Assembly (NCBI RefSeq): GCF_019422935.1
Contig: NZ_JAHZCJ010000006.1
Span: 62,001 to 126,000 of the forward strand
Direction: 5' to 3'
From: Desulfovibrio sp.
GTDB lineage: Bacteria > Desulfobacterota > Desulfovibrionia > Desulfovibrionales > Desulfovibrionaceae
Length of the DNA: 64,000 bases
Shown here: positions 16,965 through 26,800 of the stretch, one piece after another
Numbering within the stretch: position 1 is the first letter of the stretch
How the letters are laid out: each line of letters starts with the position of its first letter
Notes under the pieces: model-generated
Told to the model about the DNA's origin: nothing
Databases searched by the model: none
Seen by the model: the letters and a program-made list of their open reading frames with translations, nothing else
Translations under genes and position numbers: made by a program

Positions 16965-18206
16965 CTACCGCGCCTCAGGGGTTGATGCCGGGGCGGCAGC
17001 CTTAGCCTGCAATGTTTGTGCGGCCACGCCCCGCACAAACTCGCCGGGGGCCGCTTTCTGGAAGCCCTCAACCACCAGTATGTCGCCAGCGCCGAGGCCC
17101 GCGCCAACAATCCAGCGGTTGCCGTATGCGCGGTCAATGCTCACATCGCGCCGCGCCAGACGATAAATCCCGTCTTCCGCGCCTTCTTTCTGCAACACAT
17201 AAACAGAGTGCCCGCCCGTATTATTCACAAAGGCGGCCCCCTGTGGGATCATCACGGCCTTGTCCACCGAGCCTTCTTCAATAGTGGCCTTAACATACAT
17301 GCCCGGCAGCAGCAGCCCGTCAGGGTTATCAACCACAGCCCGCAGCATGATGCTCCCCGTGCTCTGCGCCACAGATATTTCAGAAAACAGCAGGTCCCCC
17401 TGTATCCAGGCCGATTCACCAGCATGCGCCGCTGTGGCGACCGGCGTATAAGGCGAACCGTCTTCAAGCGTCAGACGGATTTTTGCTGTATTGCCGTTGG
17501 CGGATATGCGGCCCTGCGCAAGGGCGCGGCGCAGGCGGATAGCCTCCGCGCTGGATTGCGTTATATCAATATAGACGCGGTCAATCTGCTGGATAACGGC
17601 CAGGGGGGATGCCTGCCTGGCCGTAACCAGAGCGCCGACCGTAACGGCAGCGGCCCCAATGCGGCCTGACACCGGGGCTTTTATTTCTGTATAGGCAAGG
17701 TTGATGGCCGCAGTTTCAAGCTCGGCCTCCGCCCTGGCAACGCGGGCGCGGGCCTGACCATGCTGCGAAATGGAATTGTCCAGCTCCTGCTGGCTTACGG
17801 CATGCTGCGTGATCAGCCGCCGCTGGCGTTTTTCCAGCAGGGCAATGGCCGTAACAGCGGCCTTGGCCTCCGCAAGCGAGGCTCTGGCCGTGGCGTGGGC
17901 CGCCTGATAGATGGCCGGGTCTATGCGATACAAGACCTGCCCTTTTTTTATATCGGCACCTTCCTCAAACAGGCGCGCAATGATGATGCCGTCAACCTGA
18001 GGCCGAACCTCCGCCGTTACCAGCGCGGAGACCCTGCCCGGCAGTGTGCTGCTCAGGGTCAGCTTTTCTTCCCCCAACACAAGGTATTGCACCTCGGCAT
18101 GGGCTGGGCCAGACTCCTCCACCTTGGTGCATCCAAGGGCGAGCACGGTCAGCCACAAGGGCATGAACAGCCATAGCCAAAATTTTTTTCTACTAAACAA
18201 GCACAT
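16965..18206 (-). CDS. RND efflux periplasmic adaptor lipoprotein (AcrA/MexA type)
   Basis: The membrane fusion protein links the RND transporter to an outer-membrane channel. The 413-aa precursor has a basic N-terminus, a hydrophobic stretch and a lipobox ending ALGC, with C26 as the likely lipidated cysteine. Then come the barrel-sandwich/biotinyl-lipoyl halves (SALVTAEVRPQVDGII; IKAPVSGRIGAA), an alpha-hairpin between them and a C-terminal beta barrel (LLPGMYVKATIEEG). ATG 18206 follows AGAGGTG; the frame upstream to 18239 lacks this. It is the first gene of the pump operon, divergent from a MerR-type regulator. Confidence 0.92.
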   Translation of the reverse strand: MCLFSRKKFWLWLFMPLWLTVLALGCTKVEESGPAHAEVQYLVLGEEKLTLSSTLPGRVSALVTAEVRPQVDGIIIARLFEEGADIKKGQVLYRIDPAIYQAAHATARASLAEAKAAVTAIALLEKRQRRLITQHAVSQQELDNSISQHGQARARVARAEAELETAAINLAYTEIKAPVSGRIGAAAVTVGALVTARQASPLAVIQQIDRVYIDITQSSAEAIRLRRALAQGRISANGNTAKIRLTLEDGSPYTPVATAAHAGESAWIQGDLLFSEISVAQSTGSIMLRAVVDNPDGLLLPGMYVKATIEEGSVDKAVMIPQGAAFVNNTGGHSVYVLQKEGAEDGIYRLARRDVSIDRAYGNRWIVGAGLGAGDILVVEGFQKAAPGEFVRGVAAQTLQAKAAAPASTPEAR

Positions 18207-18271
18207 TACAAACACCTCTGCTCTTGTATGGGCAAGCAAATTCCGGCTTGCTCTTTTGCCTGTAATTTGCC

Positions 18272-18302
18272 AGCGTAAACTATACAGTTACTTTAGAGTC
18301 AA
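18272..18302 (-). promoter_or_regulatory. MerR-type promoter/operator of the efflux operon
   Basis: On the minus strand TTGACT (18297-18302) and TACGCT (18272-18277) are separated by 19 bases, the overlong spacer typical of MerR-activated promoters. The spacer carries an imperfect dyad centred on GTAACTGTATAGTTTAC. It lies just upstream of the divergent regulator, which probably binds it and untwists it for both directions. Confidence 0.6.
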
Positions 18303-18314
18303 GGAAAAAGTGCA

Positions 18315-19130
18315 ATGAAAAAGAATCTGCTCACCTCAGGCGAATTCGCCAGCCTGTGCGGCACGCAAAAAGGCACCCTGCTGTTTTACGAAAAAGAGGG
18401 GTTGCTGAAACCCAGGCACGTTTCAGAAAACAGGTACCGCCGATACGGGATTGAGCAGTATTTTGAATTTGACCTGCTCTCCATGCTCAAGGAGGTCGGC
18501 AGCTCGTTGAAGGAAATCAAGGCGCATCTGCATAACATGAACGGCGAAGATTTTCTGTCATTCTTGCAGGAAAAACAGCTCACCGCCAAAAAGGAATTGC
18601 GCCGGGTGGCCCAGCGCAGGTTGATGCTCAAAGACATGACCGCCTGCCTGCGTGAAGCCCTGAATTTTGAATACGACACCATGACCGTGCGGCACCAAAA
18701 GGCAGAACGGCTGGAAATGACGCCCACAGGCGCAAACCCCTCAGAATCTCAGTGGGAACTTGTGCAGCGTTTTGTGGAATATAATCGCGGTTATGAACAG
18801 CAGGAGGAAAAACCGCGCTATCCCTTTGGCATTGTCTTTTGCCTGGATGACATATGGCAGGACAACTATGTTGAGCGATACTATTTCACCAGGGTGCGGC
18901 GCTCCACGCCGCCATCCCTCCTCCATATAAAACCTGAGGGGAAATATGCCATTATGGCCCACAACGGCACGGATGCCTCGCACCGGCTGGCCCTTGCCGA
19001 TATGCTGAAAAAGGTCAGCGCCGCAGGCCTGACCATGAAAAGCGATGTCTATGTGTGCGACATGATGAGTTACGTCATGCAGGAGGGCGGCGACTGCTAC
19101 GCGGTGAAATACGCCATCCGTGTGGAATAG
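18315..19130 (+). CDS. MerR family regulator with GyrI-like ligand domain
   Basis: A 271-aa transcription regulator. The N-terminal winged helix-turn-helix (residues 5-75) shows LLTSGEFASLC, the family LLFYEKEGLLKP, and RRYGIEQ, followed by a dimerisation coiled coil to about residue 120. The C-terminal 150 residues resemble the GyrI/BmrR effector-binding domain. BmrR-like proteins sense cationic hydrophobic drugs and switch on pumps. It is transcribed divergently from the RND operon across a 108-base region with a MerR-type 19-base spacer promoter, so it probably controls the pump; the ligand is unknown. Confidence 0.85.
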   Translation: MKKNLLTSGEFASLCGTQKGTLLFYEKEGLLKPRHVSENRYRRYGIEQYFEFDLLSMLKEVGSSLKEIKAHLHNMNGEDFLSFLQEKQLTAKKELRRVAQRRLMLKDMTACLREALNFEYDTMTVRHQKAERLEMTPTGANPSESQWELVQRFVEYNRGYEQQEEKPRYPFGIVFCLDDIWQDNYVERYYFTRVRRSTPPSLLHIKPEGKYAIMAHNGTDASHRLALADMLKKVSAAGLTMKSDVYVCDMMSYVMQEGGDCYAVKYAIRVE

Positions 19131-19303
19131 CGGCATGCGGCCTCAATTGACGGCCCTCCGCAATCAGGGCTGGCCAGTAAGGCCCGTGCGCCCTCCCCCC
19201 AGCCCTGCCGATACGTATTTTCCTCTTGCGGGCGGGGCGCTGTAATCGTAGAGATAAGCAAGAGCTATACGATTGCTCCACCAAAATCATTATGAGGCCC
19301 CAC

Positions 19304-19600
19304 ATGCAGGTTTGCAAAAAATTGGCTGACGGCGTTTTGCATGTCAGCATAGCGGGCAAGATCGACACCGTGACGGCTCCGGCGCTGGACAGGGATTTGC
19401 AAGAAGACTGCGGCGCTGCGGACGAACTGGTGCTTGATTTCAGCGAGGTGGACTATATTTCCAGCGCAGGCCTGCGCATTTTGCTGCGCCTGCACAAGCG
19501 CATGGTTCAGCGCGAGGGCATGCGCATCATCCACGCCAATGAAACCGTGAGGGAAGTATTCAGCATCACAGGTTTTGTGGATCTGTTTACCATAGAATAG
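19304..19600 (+). CDS. STAS-domain protein (anti-sigma factor antagonist type)
   Basis: A 98-aa stand-alone STAS domain like SpoIIAA/RsbV. VLHVSIAGKIDTVTAPAL forms the first strands and VDYISSAGLRILLRL carries the phosphorylatable serine of the consensus SSAG motif. Such proteins are phosphorylated by HATPase-type kinases and dephosphorylated by SpoIIE/PP2C phosphatases in partner switching. The start at 19304 is preceded by GAGG 6 bases upstream; an ATG at 19292 is also in frame. A gene with exactly that phosphatase plus ATPase combination follows 78 bases downstream, which supports a functional pair. Confidence 0.88.
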   Translation: MQVCKKLADGVLHVSIAGKIDTVTAPALDRDLQEDCGAADELVLDFSEVDYISSAGLRILLRLHKRMVQREGMRIIHANETVREVFSITGFVDLFTIE

Positions 19601-19678
19601 CCGCACACCCGCAAGCCCGCGCCGCCAGGTTCGGGCTTTCCTAATGCATAGCGGGCAAGCCCGCAAAGGCGGGCCGCC

Positions 19679-21922
19679 ATGCACAAGTTATTTCACAAAT
19701 GGCTTTTTATCTGCATCTTTCCCGCCTTTTGCCTCACGCTTGCCGCATCCTACCTGTTGCAGACCCGTCAGGCCGAAGAAAACGCCCGCCATATGCTTTC
19801 CAGCAATCTGGACGATGGGGAAAAATATCTGCGCATGGTCATCACCAACGCCGCCTACATCCGCGAAATTTCCGATGCTGGCGCGCTGACCAAGGCGCGG
19901 GCCTTTGCGGCCATAATCACGCAAAACCCAAACATCCTTAACGTACCAACCATCCTGCACTTTTTGCGCAAACTGCTGGATGTGGAAGAACTGAACGTTG
20001 CGGACGACCGGGGCGTAATCATAGCCTCCACGGGCCCCTTTGCAGGCTACGACATGGCCTCCTCGCCGCAGTCAGCGGCATTTTTGCCAGCCCTGCGCGA
20101 TCTGGATTTTGCCCTTGTGCAGGATATTGAAGAGCGCGGTGCTGACCGCATGCCTTTTCAGTATGCCGGGGTGGCCCGCCGCGACTGCACGGGCATTGTG
20201 CAGATCGGCTATTCCCCCAAGCGCCTGACAGCCGCCCTGCGCGCCGCCGCGGTGGATCAGATCGCCCCGCGCTACCATATTGGCTCCAACGGGTTCATGG
20301 CCATCTCCATTTACGGGGCCGTCATCAGCACGGGCAACGAGGCCGCTATCCCCCTTGGGGCGAATGTGGATGCCCTCGGCCTCATACAGCCAGACGGCAA
20401 GGGGCTGGTTTCCATTCTCGGCAAGCAGTACATCTGCCAGAACATAGAGGTGGAGGGCTACACCCTCTTTGCCCTGCTGCCGCGCAGCGAGGTGTTTTTC
20501 TCGCGCGACAGCATGCTCCTGTACATCGCGGCCTGCAATCTGGCGCTGTTTGCCGTGATTTTCTGGATGGTGTCGCATCTGGTCAAACGGCTGGTCATCA
20601 ACGATGTGTACCGCGTCAACGAAGACCTGCAAAAAATCACGTCCGGCAATCTGAATGTGGTGCTCAACGAGCGCACCACGCCGGAATTCGGACTGCTCTC
20701 GGACGGCATCAACAAAACCGTGCAGAGCCTCAAGGCGGCCATCAGCGCCGCAGCGGGGCGCATAGACGCAGAGCTGGAATTTGCCCGCGCCATCCAGTGC
20801 TCCTCGCTGCCAAGTGTTTTCCCCGCCTATCCCGAGCGGGAAGACTTTGACATTTTTGCCGTCATGCGCGCCGCCAAGGTGGTGGGCGGCGATTTTTACG
20901 ACTTTTATTTGCGGGATAAAAACCAGCTTGTGATCGTGGTGGCCGATGTGGCGGACAAGGGCATCGGCGCGGCCCTGTTCATGATGACGGCCAAAACCCT
21001 GATCAAGAGCCTTGCGGAATCGGGCCTTTCCCCGGCAGAAATATTCACGCAGGCCAATAAGCGCCTCACGGCGCATAACGATCAGGATATCTTTCTCACG
21101 GCTTTTCTGGCTGTGCTTGACCTCACCACCGGGCGGCTGGTCTGCGCCAATGCCGGGCATGAGCATCCGCTGATATTCAGACGCGCCGAAGGCCGCCACG
21201 CATGGCTTGAGGCAGGCCACGGCCTGCCGCTGGGGGCCATGCCCAATTCCCGCTACAGGGAGCAGACCTTTCAGATTGCCCCGGGCGACCGTATGTTGCT
21301 CTATACTGATGGCGTCAGCGAGGCGGAAAACAGCCGGGGCGAACGCCTTGGCCTCAGCGGCATAGAAAGCGCCGTGCTGGGCACAGAACAGATGGATGCG
21401 GAGCAGACCGTGCAGGCCCTGCTGCGCCGGGTGGACGATTTTGCCTCCGGCGTGGAACAGGCGGACGACATCACCATTCTGGCGCTGGAATTTACTGGTC
21501 TGGCCTGGGATGAACTGCTCGTAACGGCGGATGACGCCCATCTGGAAACACTGCTGGCCTTTCTGGAAGAAAAGCTCAAAGTCGCCCAGTGCCCTGCCGC
21601 CACCCTGCCCATGCTGCTGGTTACGGCGGAAGAAGTCTTTGCCAACATCGCCCACTATGCCTACGCCCCGGATCAGGGAACAGTGCTGGTGCGCTGCCGT
21701 ATGCGCTCCGGGCCGTTTCAGGCCGTAATGCAGTTTCAGGATACAGGCCGCCCCTTCAACCCCCTGCACCAGCCGGACCCGGATACAAGCCTGCCCGCCG
21801 AGCAGCGCCGCGAGGGAGGTCTGGGCATTGCCATGATGCGCAAGATCATGAGCAGGGTGGAATATGCCCGCACTGCGGACGGCAAGAACATTTTAACCCT
21901 CTGGAAGCAGGAAGACGCCTGA
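19679..21922 (+). CDS. Membrane SpoIIE-type phosphatase with HAMP and C-terminal HATPase domain
   Basis: A 747-aa signalling protein. Order: transmembrane helix (7-27), extracytoplasmic sensor region (28-275), second transmembrane helix (279-303), HAMP-like linker, PP2C/SpoIIE phosphatase (about 385-590) with metal-binding GGDFYD (403-408), VADVADKG (421-428) and TDGVSE, then an RsbW-like ATPase domain from about 610 with TAEEVFANIAHYAY and GGLGIAMM. The phosphatase should act on the neighbouring STAS protein, while the ATPase half could phosphorylate it or bind it. Signal input is probably periplasmic. The ATG at 19679 lacks a strong Shine-Dalgarno, but the hydrophobic start fits. Confidence 0.88.
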   Translation: MHKLFHKWLFICIFPAFCLTLAASYLLQTRQAEENARHMLSSNLDDGEKYLRMVITNAAYIREISDAGALTKARAFAAIITQNPNILNVPTILHFLRKLLDVEELNVADDRGVIIASTGPFAGYDMASSPQSAAFLPALRDLDFALVQDIEERGADRMPFQYAGVARRDCTGIVQIGYSPKRLTAALRAAAVDQIAPRYHIGSNGFMAISIYGAVISTGNEAAIPLGANVDALGLIQPDGKGLVSILGKQYICQNIEVEGYTLFALLPRSEVFFSRDSMLLYIAACNLALFAVIFWMVSHLVKRLVINDVYRVNEDLQKITSGNLNVVLNERTTPEFGLLSDGINKTVQSLKAAISAAAGRIDAELEFARAIQCSSLPSVFPAYPEREDFDIFAVMRAAKVVGGDFYDFYLRDKNQLVIVVADVADKGIGAALFMMTAKTLIKSLAESGLSPAEIFTQANKRLTAHNDQDIFLTAFLAVLDLTTGRLVCANAGHEHPLIFRRAEGRHAWLEAGHGLPLGAMPNSRYREQTFQIAPGDRMLLYTDGVSEAENSRGERLGLSGIESAVLGTEQMDAEQTVQALLRRVDDFASGVEQADDITILALEFTGLAWDELLVTADDAHLETLLAFLEEKLKVAQCPAATLPMLLVTAEEVFANIAHYAYAPDQGTVLVRCRMRSGPFQAVMQFQDTGRPFNPLHQPDPDTSLPAEQRREGGLGIAMMRKIMSRVEYARTADGKNILTLWKQEDA

Positions 21923-22037
21923 GCGCCGGGGCCGGGCACGGCCCGTTCTGATTCAGTCCGCGCCAGCCTCCTGCGTCATGTGCGGCATCTTCGCCGCGTG
22001 GTTGCCAGTTCTGCCAATGCCCACAGGGAGTTGCATC

Positions 22038-23378
22038 ATGGAAGCTAAAAAAGCCATCATCGAGGCAGTGGCAGAGTACCTTGCCCCCCTCTTCGGCCCC
22101 GCCACAGAAATTCTGGACGATGACTACACCAGGGAAAATTTTGAAGACCTTGCCGAAATGAACGGCAGGCGCTTTATGCTGCGGGTCGCCCTTACCGGTC
22201 AGCCGGAGGATGAAGTGTACCTCTTCCGCGCCATTCCGTTTACAAAAACGGAACAGGCCATTGCCCGAAACATCCTTGAGGAATGGGAAAAAATCTTCAC
22301 CACTCCTCATATAGATGATTATGCGGCTGTGTGCATACGGCAGGCGCAGATCATCGGCATTGCCAAAATACTCTCGCCAGCGCGCCATACAACGGTGCTG
22401 CGCATGTTGAATCTGCTGTCGTTCTGGTCGAGCGAAACGTACGAGGGCGACAAGATATCCTTCTGCGTGGGCATTGACGAAGACGATCCTCACCCCGGCA
22501 GCGTGAATTTTTTTGATGCCAGCAAGGAGGACTACGCCAAGGTACTCACCTCCGGCTGCGACACACTGCTTGTGTGCAATGCCGAAGGCGGCATAACCGC
22601 TTACTGCGAGGCGGCATTGCCCGCAGAGGACAAGGCGGCCCATGTTTACGCGCCGCTGGCCTTTCTGCCCGTGGCCTACTGGACATCACAAAACAGGTGC
22701 GCCTTTTGCCTCAGCAGAAACGGCGACATCCTCATTTTTAAAGACAGGCAGTTATTTTTTGCCAAAAGGCGCGGCAATTGGCTGCATTTTTCACATCAAG
22801 CCTACCTTGCCGAGCTTGGCTATCAGGGGCAAGGCAGCAGCAGAGGCACCATCGAGGCGCTGTACCTGAGCCTGCTCGATGTTTCATTCCGGCGCAAGGG
22901 CGCGTGTATCGGCTTTTTCCGCACCAACGCCGTTACCCCGTGGATGATAAACGAGCGCCGCAACCAGCGCATTGGACAGAACATTTCCCAGGATGAACTG
23001 GTGCGCATTTCGCAAGACAGGCTGCACGGCTACCTCAACGAAATAGTCAGCCAAGGCGATATACTGGCGCACGATGCCAGCAGCAAAACCGCGCTGCTGC
23101 GCTCGGCCCTGCCAAGCCTGAATTTTGCGCAGATTCCGCGCAAGCTGCGGGCCGAACTTCTTTCCATTGATGGCGCAACCCTGATCTTTGACGATGGCAG
23201 CGTTTTTGCGGTAGGGGCTATCCTTAAAATTCCCGGCGGCAGCAGCAGCGGCGGTCGCAAGGCGGCTGCCATGACCCTGGCCGAACACGGCATTGGCATC
23301 AAGGTTTCCAACGATGGGCACATCACGGCCTGGAGCCGGAGAGCCGAGGACGGACAAGCCCTGTTTGAAATAGGCTAA
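22038..23378 (+). CDS. Diadenylate-cyclase-like (DisA_N-type) protein, divergent
   Basis: A 446-aa soluble protein. The C-terminal 170 residues resemble a DAC domain: LLSIDGATLIFDDGSVFAVG holds the DGA motif (378-380), and GGRKAAAMTLAEHGIGIKVS occupies the place of the RHR motif, reading GRKAAA (406-411) instead. The N-terminal 250 residues are unfamiliar and may be a sensor. True DACs make c-di-AMP from two ATP; the altered second motif could mean a changed substrate, low activity or a purely sensory domain. GGGAG precedes ATG 22038. It follows the STAS/SpoIIE genes on the same strand. The DAC assignment is mine by pattern. Confidence 0.6.
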   Translation: MEAKKAIIEAVAEYLAPLFGPATEILDDDYTRENFEDLAEMNGRRFMLRVALTGQPEDEVYLFRAIPFTKTEQAIARNILEEWEKIFTTPHIDDYAAVCIRQAQIIGIAKILSPARHTTVLRMLNLLSFWSSETYEGDKISFCVGIDEDDPHPGSVNFFDASKEDYAKVLTSGCDTLLVCNAEGGITAYCEAALPAEDKAAHVYAPLAFLPVAYWTSQNRCAFCLSRNGDILIFKDRQLFFAKRRGNWLHFSHQAYLAELGYQGQGSSRGTIEALYLSLLDVSFRRKGACIGFFRTNAVTPWMINERRNQRIGQNISQDELVRISQDRLHGYLNEIVSQGDILAHDASSKTALLRSALPSLNFAQIPRKLRAELLSIDGATLIFDDGSVFAVGAILKIPGGSSSGGRKAAAMTLAEHGIGIKVSNDGHITAWSRRAEDGQALFEIG

Positions 23379-23858
23379 GCCGCGATGCAATTTGAGGGGG
23401 CTAAAAAAACGTTTTTTTATGCGCCCGCCAGCACGGTTTGTGTGCTCAAACGAGAATAACCGCTCCACCCGGCATTTTTTTTGTCTTGTCATGAAGTTCC
23501 CACTGAGGTAAATTAATGAACAGAGGCTTTTTTATTTTTCTCTCCCGCTTTTTTTGCTTGCCAAGGACTCTGATTCCTAGTATGCATCCTCTTTCAACGA
23601 TTGGTGCGGGAGGCTCCTTTCTGTTTTTCAATAACTTACTGACCAAGCATATATATTAAAGGTAATGCCCTGACCCCAGCCCTGTTTACCCAGACAGGGA
23701 TGGGTTTTTTACGCCTTGCCCGCAGTAAGTTCTTTTTAGCCTTCCCACCAGATTACGCTTTCAGGGTGCAGTGACAGCAAGTTTTTTGCCCGCCGGCTTA
23801 GGCATGCTGATTTGTCTCGCGCAGCCGGGGCGCAACCGCTACCTATCTTGAGGTACCC
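23379..23858 (+). other. Region upstream of rpoB
   Basis: This 480-base gap lies where rplL would usually stand; I see no rplL or rplJ remnant. It contains a weak promoter-like pair (TTCAAT 23627-23632, TATATA 23650-23655, 17-base spacer) and then an intrinsic terminator at 23675-23710. T-rich and A-rich runs near 23400-23540 give no clear hairpin. Confidence 0.45.
23675..23710 (+). terminator. Intrinsic terminator or attenuator in the rpoB leader
   Basis: CCCAGCCCTGT (23675-23685) pairs with ACAGGGATGGG (23694-23704) with one G/A mismatch, followed by six T residues. It lies 297 bases after the preceding stop and 149 bases before rpoB, so it may end upstream transcription or attenuate rpoBC. 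Confidence 0.75.
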
Positions 23859-26800
23859 ATGGGCCAGCTCACCAAACAGTTCGGCAAGATCAAGGTTTCC
23901 CTCCCTATCCCACATCTGCTGAATCTGCAGATTGATTCTTACCAGAAATTCCTTCAGGAAGGCGTTTCAGATGCCGACCGCAGCCCAGAGGAAGGGCTGG
24001 AAGGTGTGTTCCACACCGTCTTCCCCATTGAGGATTTCAATAAGACCGCCAGTCTTGAGTTCGTCAGCTATGAAGTCGGCGAACCCAAGTACGACCAGGC
24101 CGAGTGCATTTCCAAGGGGCTGACCTACGAGGCACCCATGCGCATCAAGGTGCGTCTGGTTGTCTATGACACCGATGAAGCTTCGGGCAACCGCACCATC
24201 CGCGACATCAAAGAGCAGGATATCTATTTTGGCACCCTGCCCCTGATGACGGAAAAGGGCACGTTTATCATCAACGGCACCGAGCGCGTCATCGTTAACC
24301 AGTTGCAGCGCTCGCCGGGCATCATCTTTGAGCACGACGGCGGCAAGACTCACACCAGCCGCAAAGTGCTCTATTCCTGCCGCATCATCCCCATGCGCGG
24401 CTCGTGGCTCGACTTTGACTTCGACCACAAGGATATTCTGTACGTCCGCATCGACCGCCGCCGCAAGATGCCTGCCACCATCCTGTTCAAGGCCATGGGC
24501 ATGAGCAAGGAGCAGATTCTGGAATACTTCTACTCGCAGGAGCACTACCGCATCGAGTCGGCCAGCAACCTGTTCTGGGAAGTGCGCAAGGACCTGTACC
24601 GCAAGGACAACGCCTATGCCGACATCATCGACGCGCAGGGCAATGTCATTGTCAAGGCTGGCAAGCCTATCACCAAGCGCAGCTGGCGCCTGATCTGCGA
24701 AGCGGGCATTGAAGCTATCGAAGTTCGCCCCGACACGCTGGACGCCATGTTCCTGGCTTTGGACGTGGCCGATCCCAAGACCGGCGAAGTGCTGGCCGAA
24801 GCTGCGGACGAAATCACCGCAGGCCTGCTCGACCGCTTCCGCGAAGCGGGCATCACGCGCATTGCCGTGCTGCACACCAAGGGCACGGATACGTCTTCGT
24901 CCATCCGCGATACCCTGGTCCAGGATCGCATCCCCGACCAGCAGAAAGCGCAGGAAGAAATCTACCGTCGTCTGCGTCCGTCTTCTCCGCCTACCCCGGA
25001 AATTGCGGCCAGCTTTTTTGACAACCTGTTCCGCAACGGCGACTACTATGACCTGTCGCCCGTGGGCCGCTACAAACTCAACCAGCGCCTGAGCCTGGAT
25101 GAAGCTGACGACCTGCGCACGCTGACCGACCACGACATCCTCACCGCCATCAAGGTGCTGGTGCAGTTGAAGGACAGCCACGGCCCCGCCGATGATATCG
25201 ACCACCTTGGCAACCGCCGTGTGCGTCTGGTGGGCGAACTGGTGGAAAACCAGTACCGCATCGGCCTTGTGCGTATGGAACGCGCCATCAAGGAGCGCAT
25301 GAGCCTTCAGGAAATTTCCACGCTCATGCCCCACGACCTTATCAATCCCAAGCCTGTGGCGGCTGTGCTGAAAGAATTCTTCGGCACCTCGCAGCTTTCG
25401 CAGTTCATGGATCAGACCAACTCGCTCTCCGAAGTGACGCACAAGCGCCGCCTTTCGGCACTGGGCCCCGGCGGTCTTACCCGTGAACGCGCGGGCTTTG
25501 AAGTGCGCGACGTGCACACCTCGCACTACGGACGTATCTGCCCCATTGAAACGCCTGAAGGCCCGAACATCGGTCTGATCGTTTCGTTGACCACCTTTGC
25601 CAAGGTGAACGACTACGGCTTTATCGAAACGCCTTACCGCGTTGTGCGCGATGCCCGCGTTACCAATGATGTGGTGCACCTCGATGCATCCCGCGAAGGC
25701 GGTCAGGTTGTGGCTCAGGCCAACGCCCGCACCGATGCCGATGGCAACCTGCTTGACGAATACGTCACCGTGCGCGTCAAGGGCGAAGTGGAAATGAACC
25801 CGCGTGAAGAAGTGACCCTGATGGACATTTCGCCCAGCCAGATGGTCTCCATCTCAGCCGCGCTCATTCCCTTCCTGGAACACGACGACGCCAACCGCGC
25901 GCTCATGGGTTCAAACATGCAGCGTCAGGCCGTGCCGCTTCTGCGCGCCGAAAAGCCCCTTGTGGGCACCGGCATGGAAGTGGACGTGGCCCGAGACTCC
26001 GGCGCGTGCATCGTGGCTCCCGCTCCGGGCAAGGTGGAATATGTGGACGCAGACCGCCTCATCGTTTCCTACGAAGGCGATGTGTTCCCCAAGCAGGGCG
26101 GCGTGCGCGCCTATGACCTGCTGAAGTTCCACAAGTCCAACCAGAACTCCTGCTTTGGACAAAAGCCCACCTGCTACCCCGGCATGCCCGTGAAAAAGGG
26201 CCAGATTCTGGCTGACGGCCCCGGTATTGACGAAGGCGAACTGGCCCTCGGCAAAAACCTGGTGGTCGCCTTCATGCCCTGGTGCGGTTACAACTACGAA
26301 GACTCCATCCTCATTTCTGAGCGCACCGTTCGCGAGGATACCTTTACCTCCATTCATATTGAAGAATTCGAGGTAGTGGCCCGCGACACCAAGCTTGGAC
26401 CGGAGGAAATCACTCGCGATATTCCCAACGTCAGCGAAGAAATGCTGCGCAACCTGGACGAAAGCGGCATCATCCGCATCGGCGCAGCGGTCAAGCCCGA
26501 TGATATCCTTGTGGGCAAGATCACGCCCAAGGGCGAAACCCAGCTTACCCCTGAAGAAAAGCTGCTTCGCGCCATCTTCGGCGAGAAGGCCAGGGACGTG
26601 AAAAACACCTCCCTCAAGGTTCCCCCGGGAGTGGAAGGCACCATCATTGACGTGAAGGTCTTCAACCGCCGCTCCGGCGAGAAGGACGACCGCACGCTGG
26701 CCATTGAAAGCCACGACACGTCCGTGCTGGACCAGAAGGAATCTGATCACCTTCGCGCTTTGTCCGACCGCACCCGCGTTCAGATTGCCCCGCATGTGCT

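Noticed and set aside
23446..23646. Basic 66-codon frame on the minus strand before rpoB
   Set aside because: No ribosome-binding site or recognisable motif, and it spans T-rich non-coding DNA.
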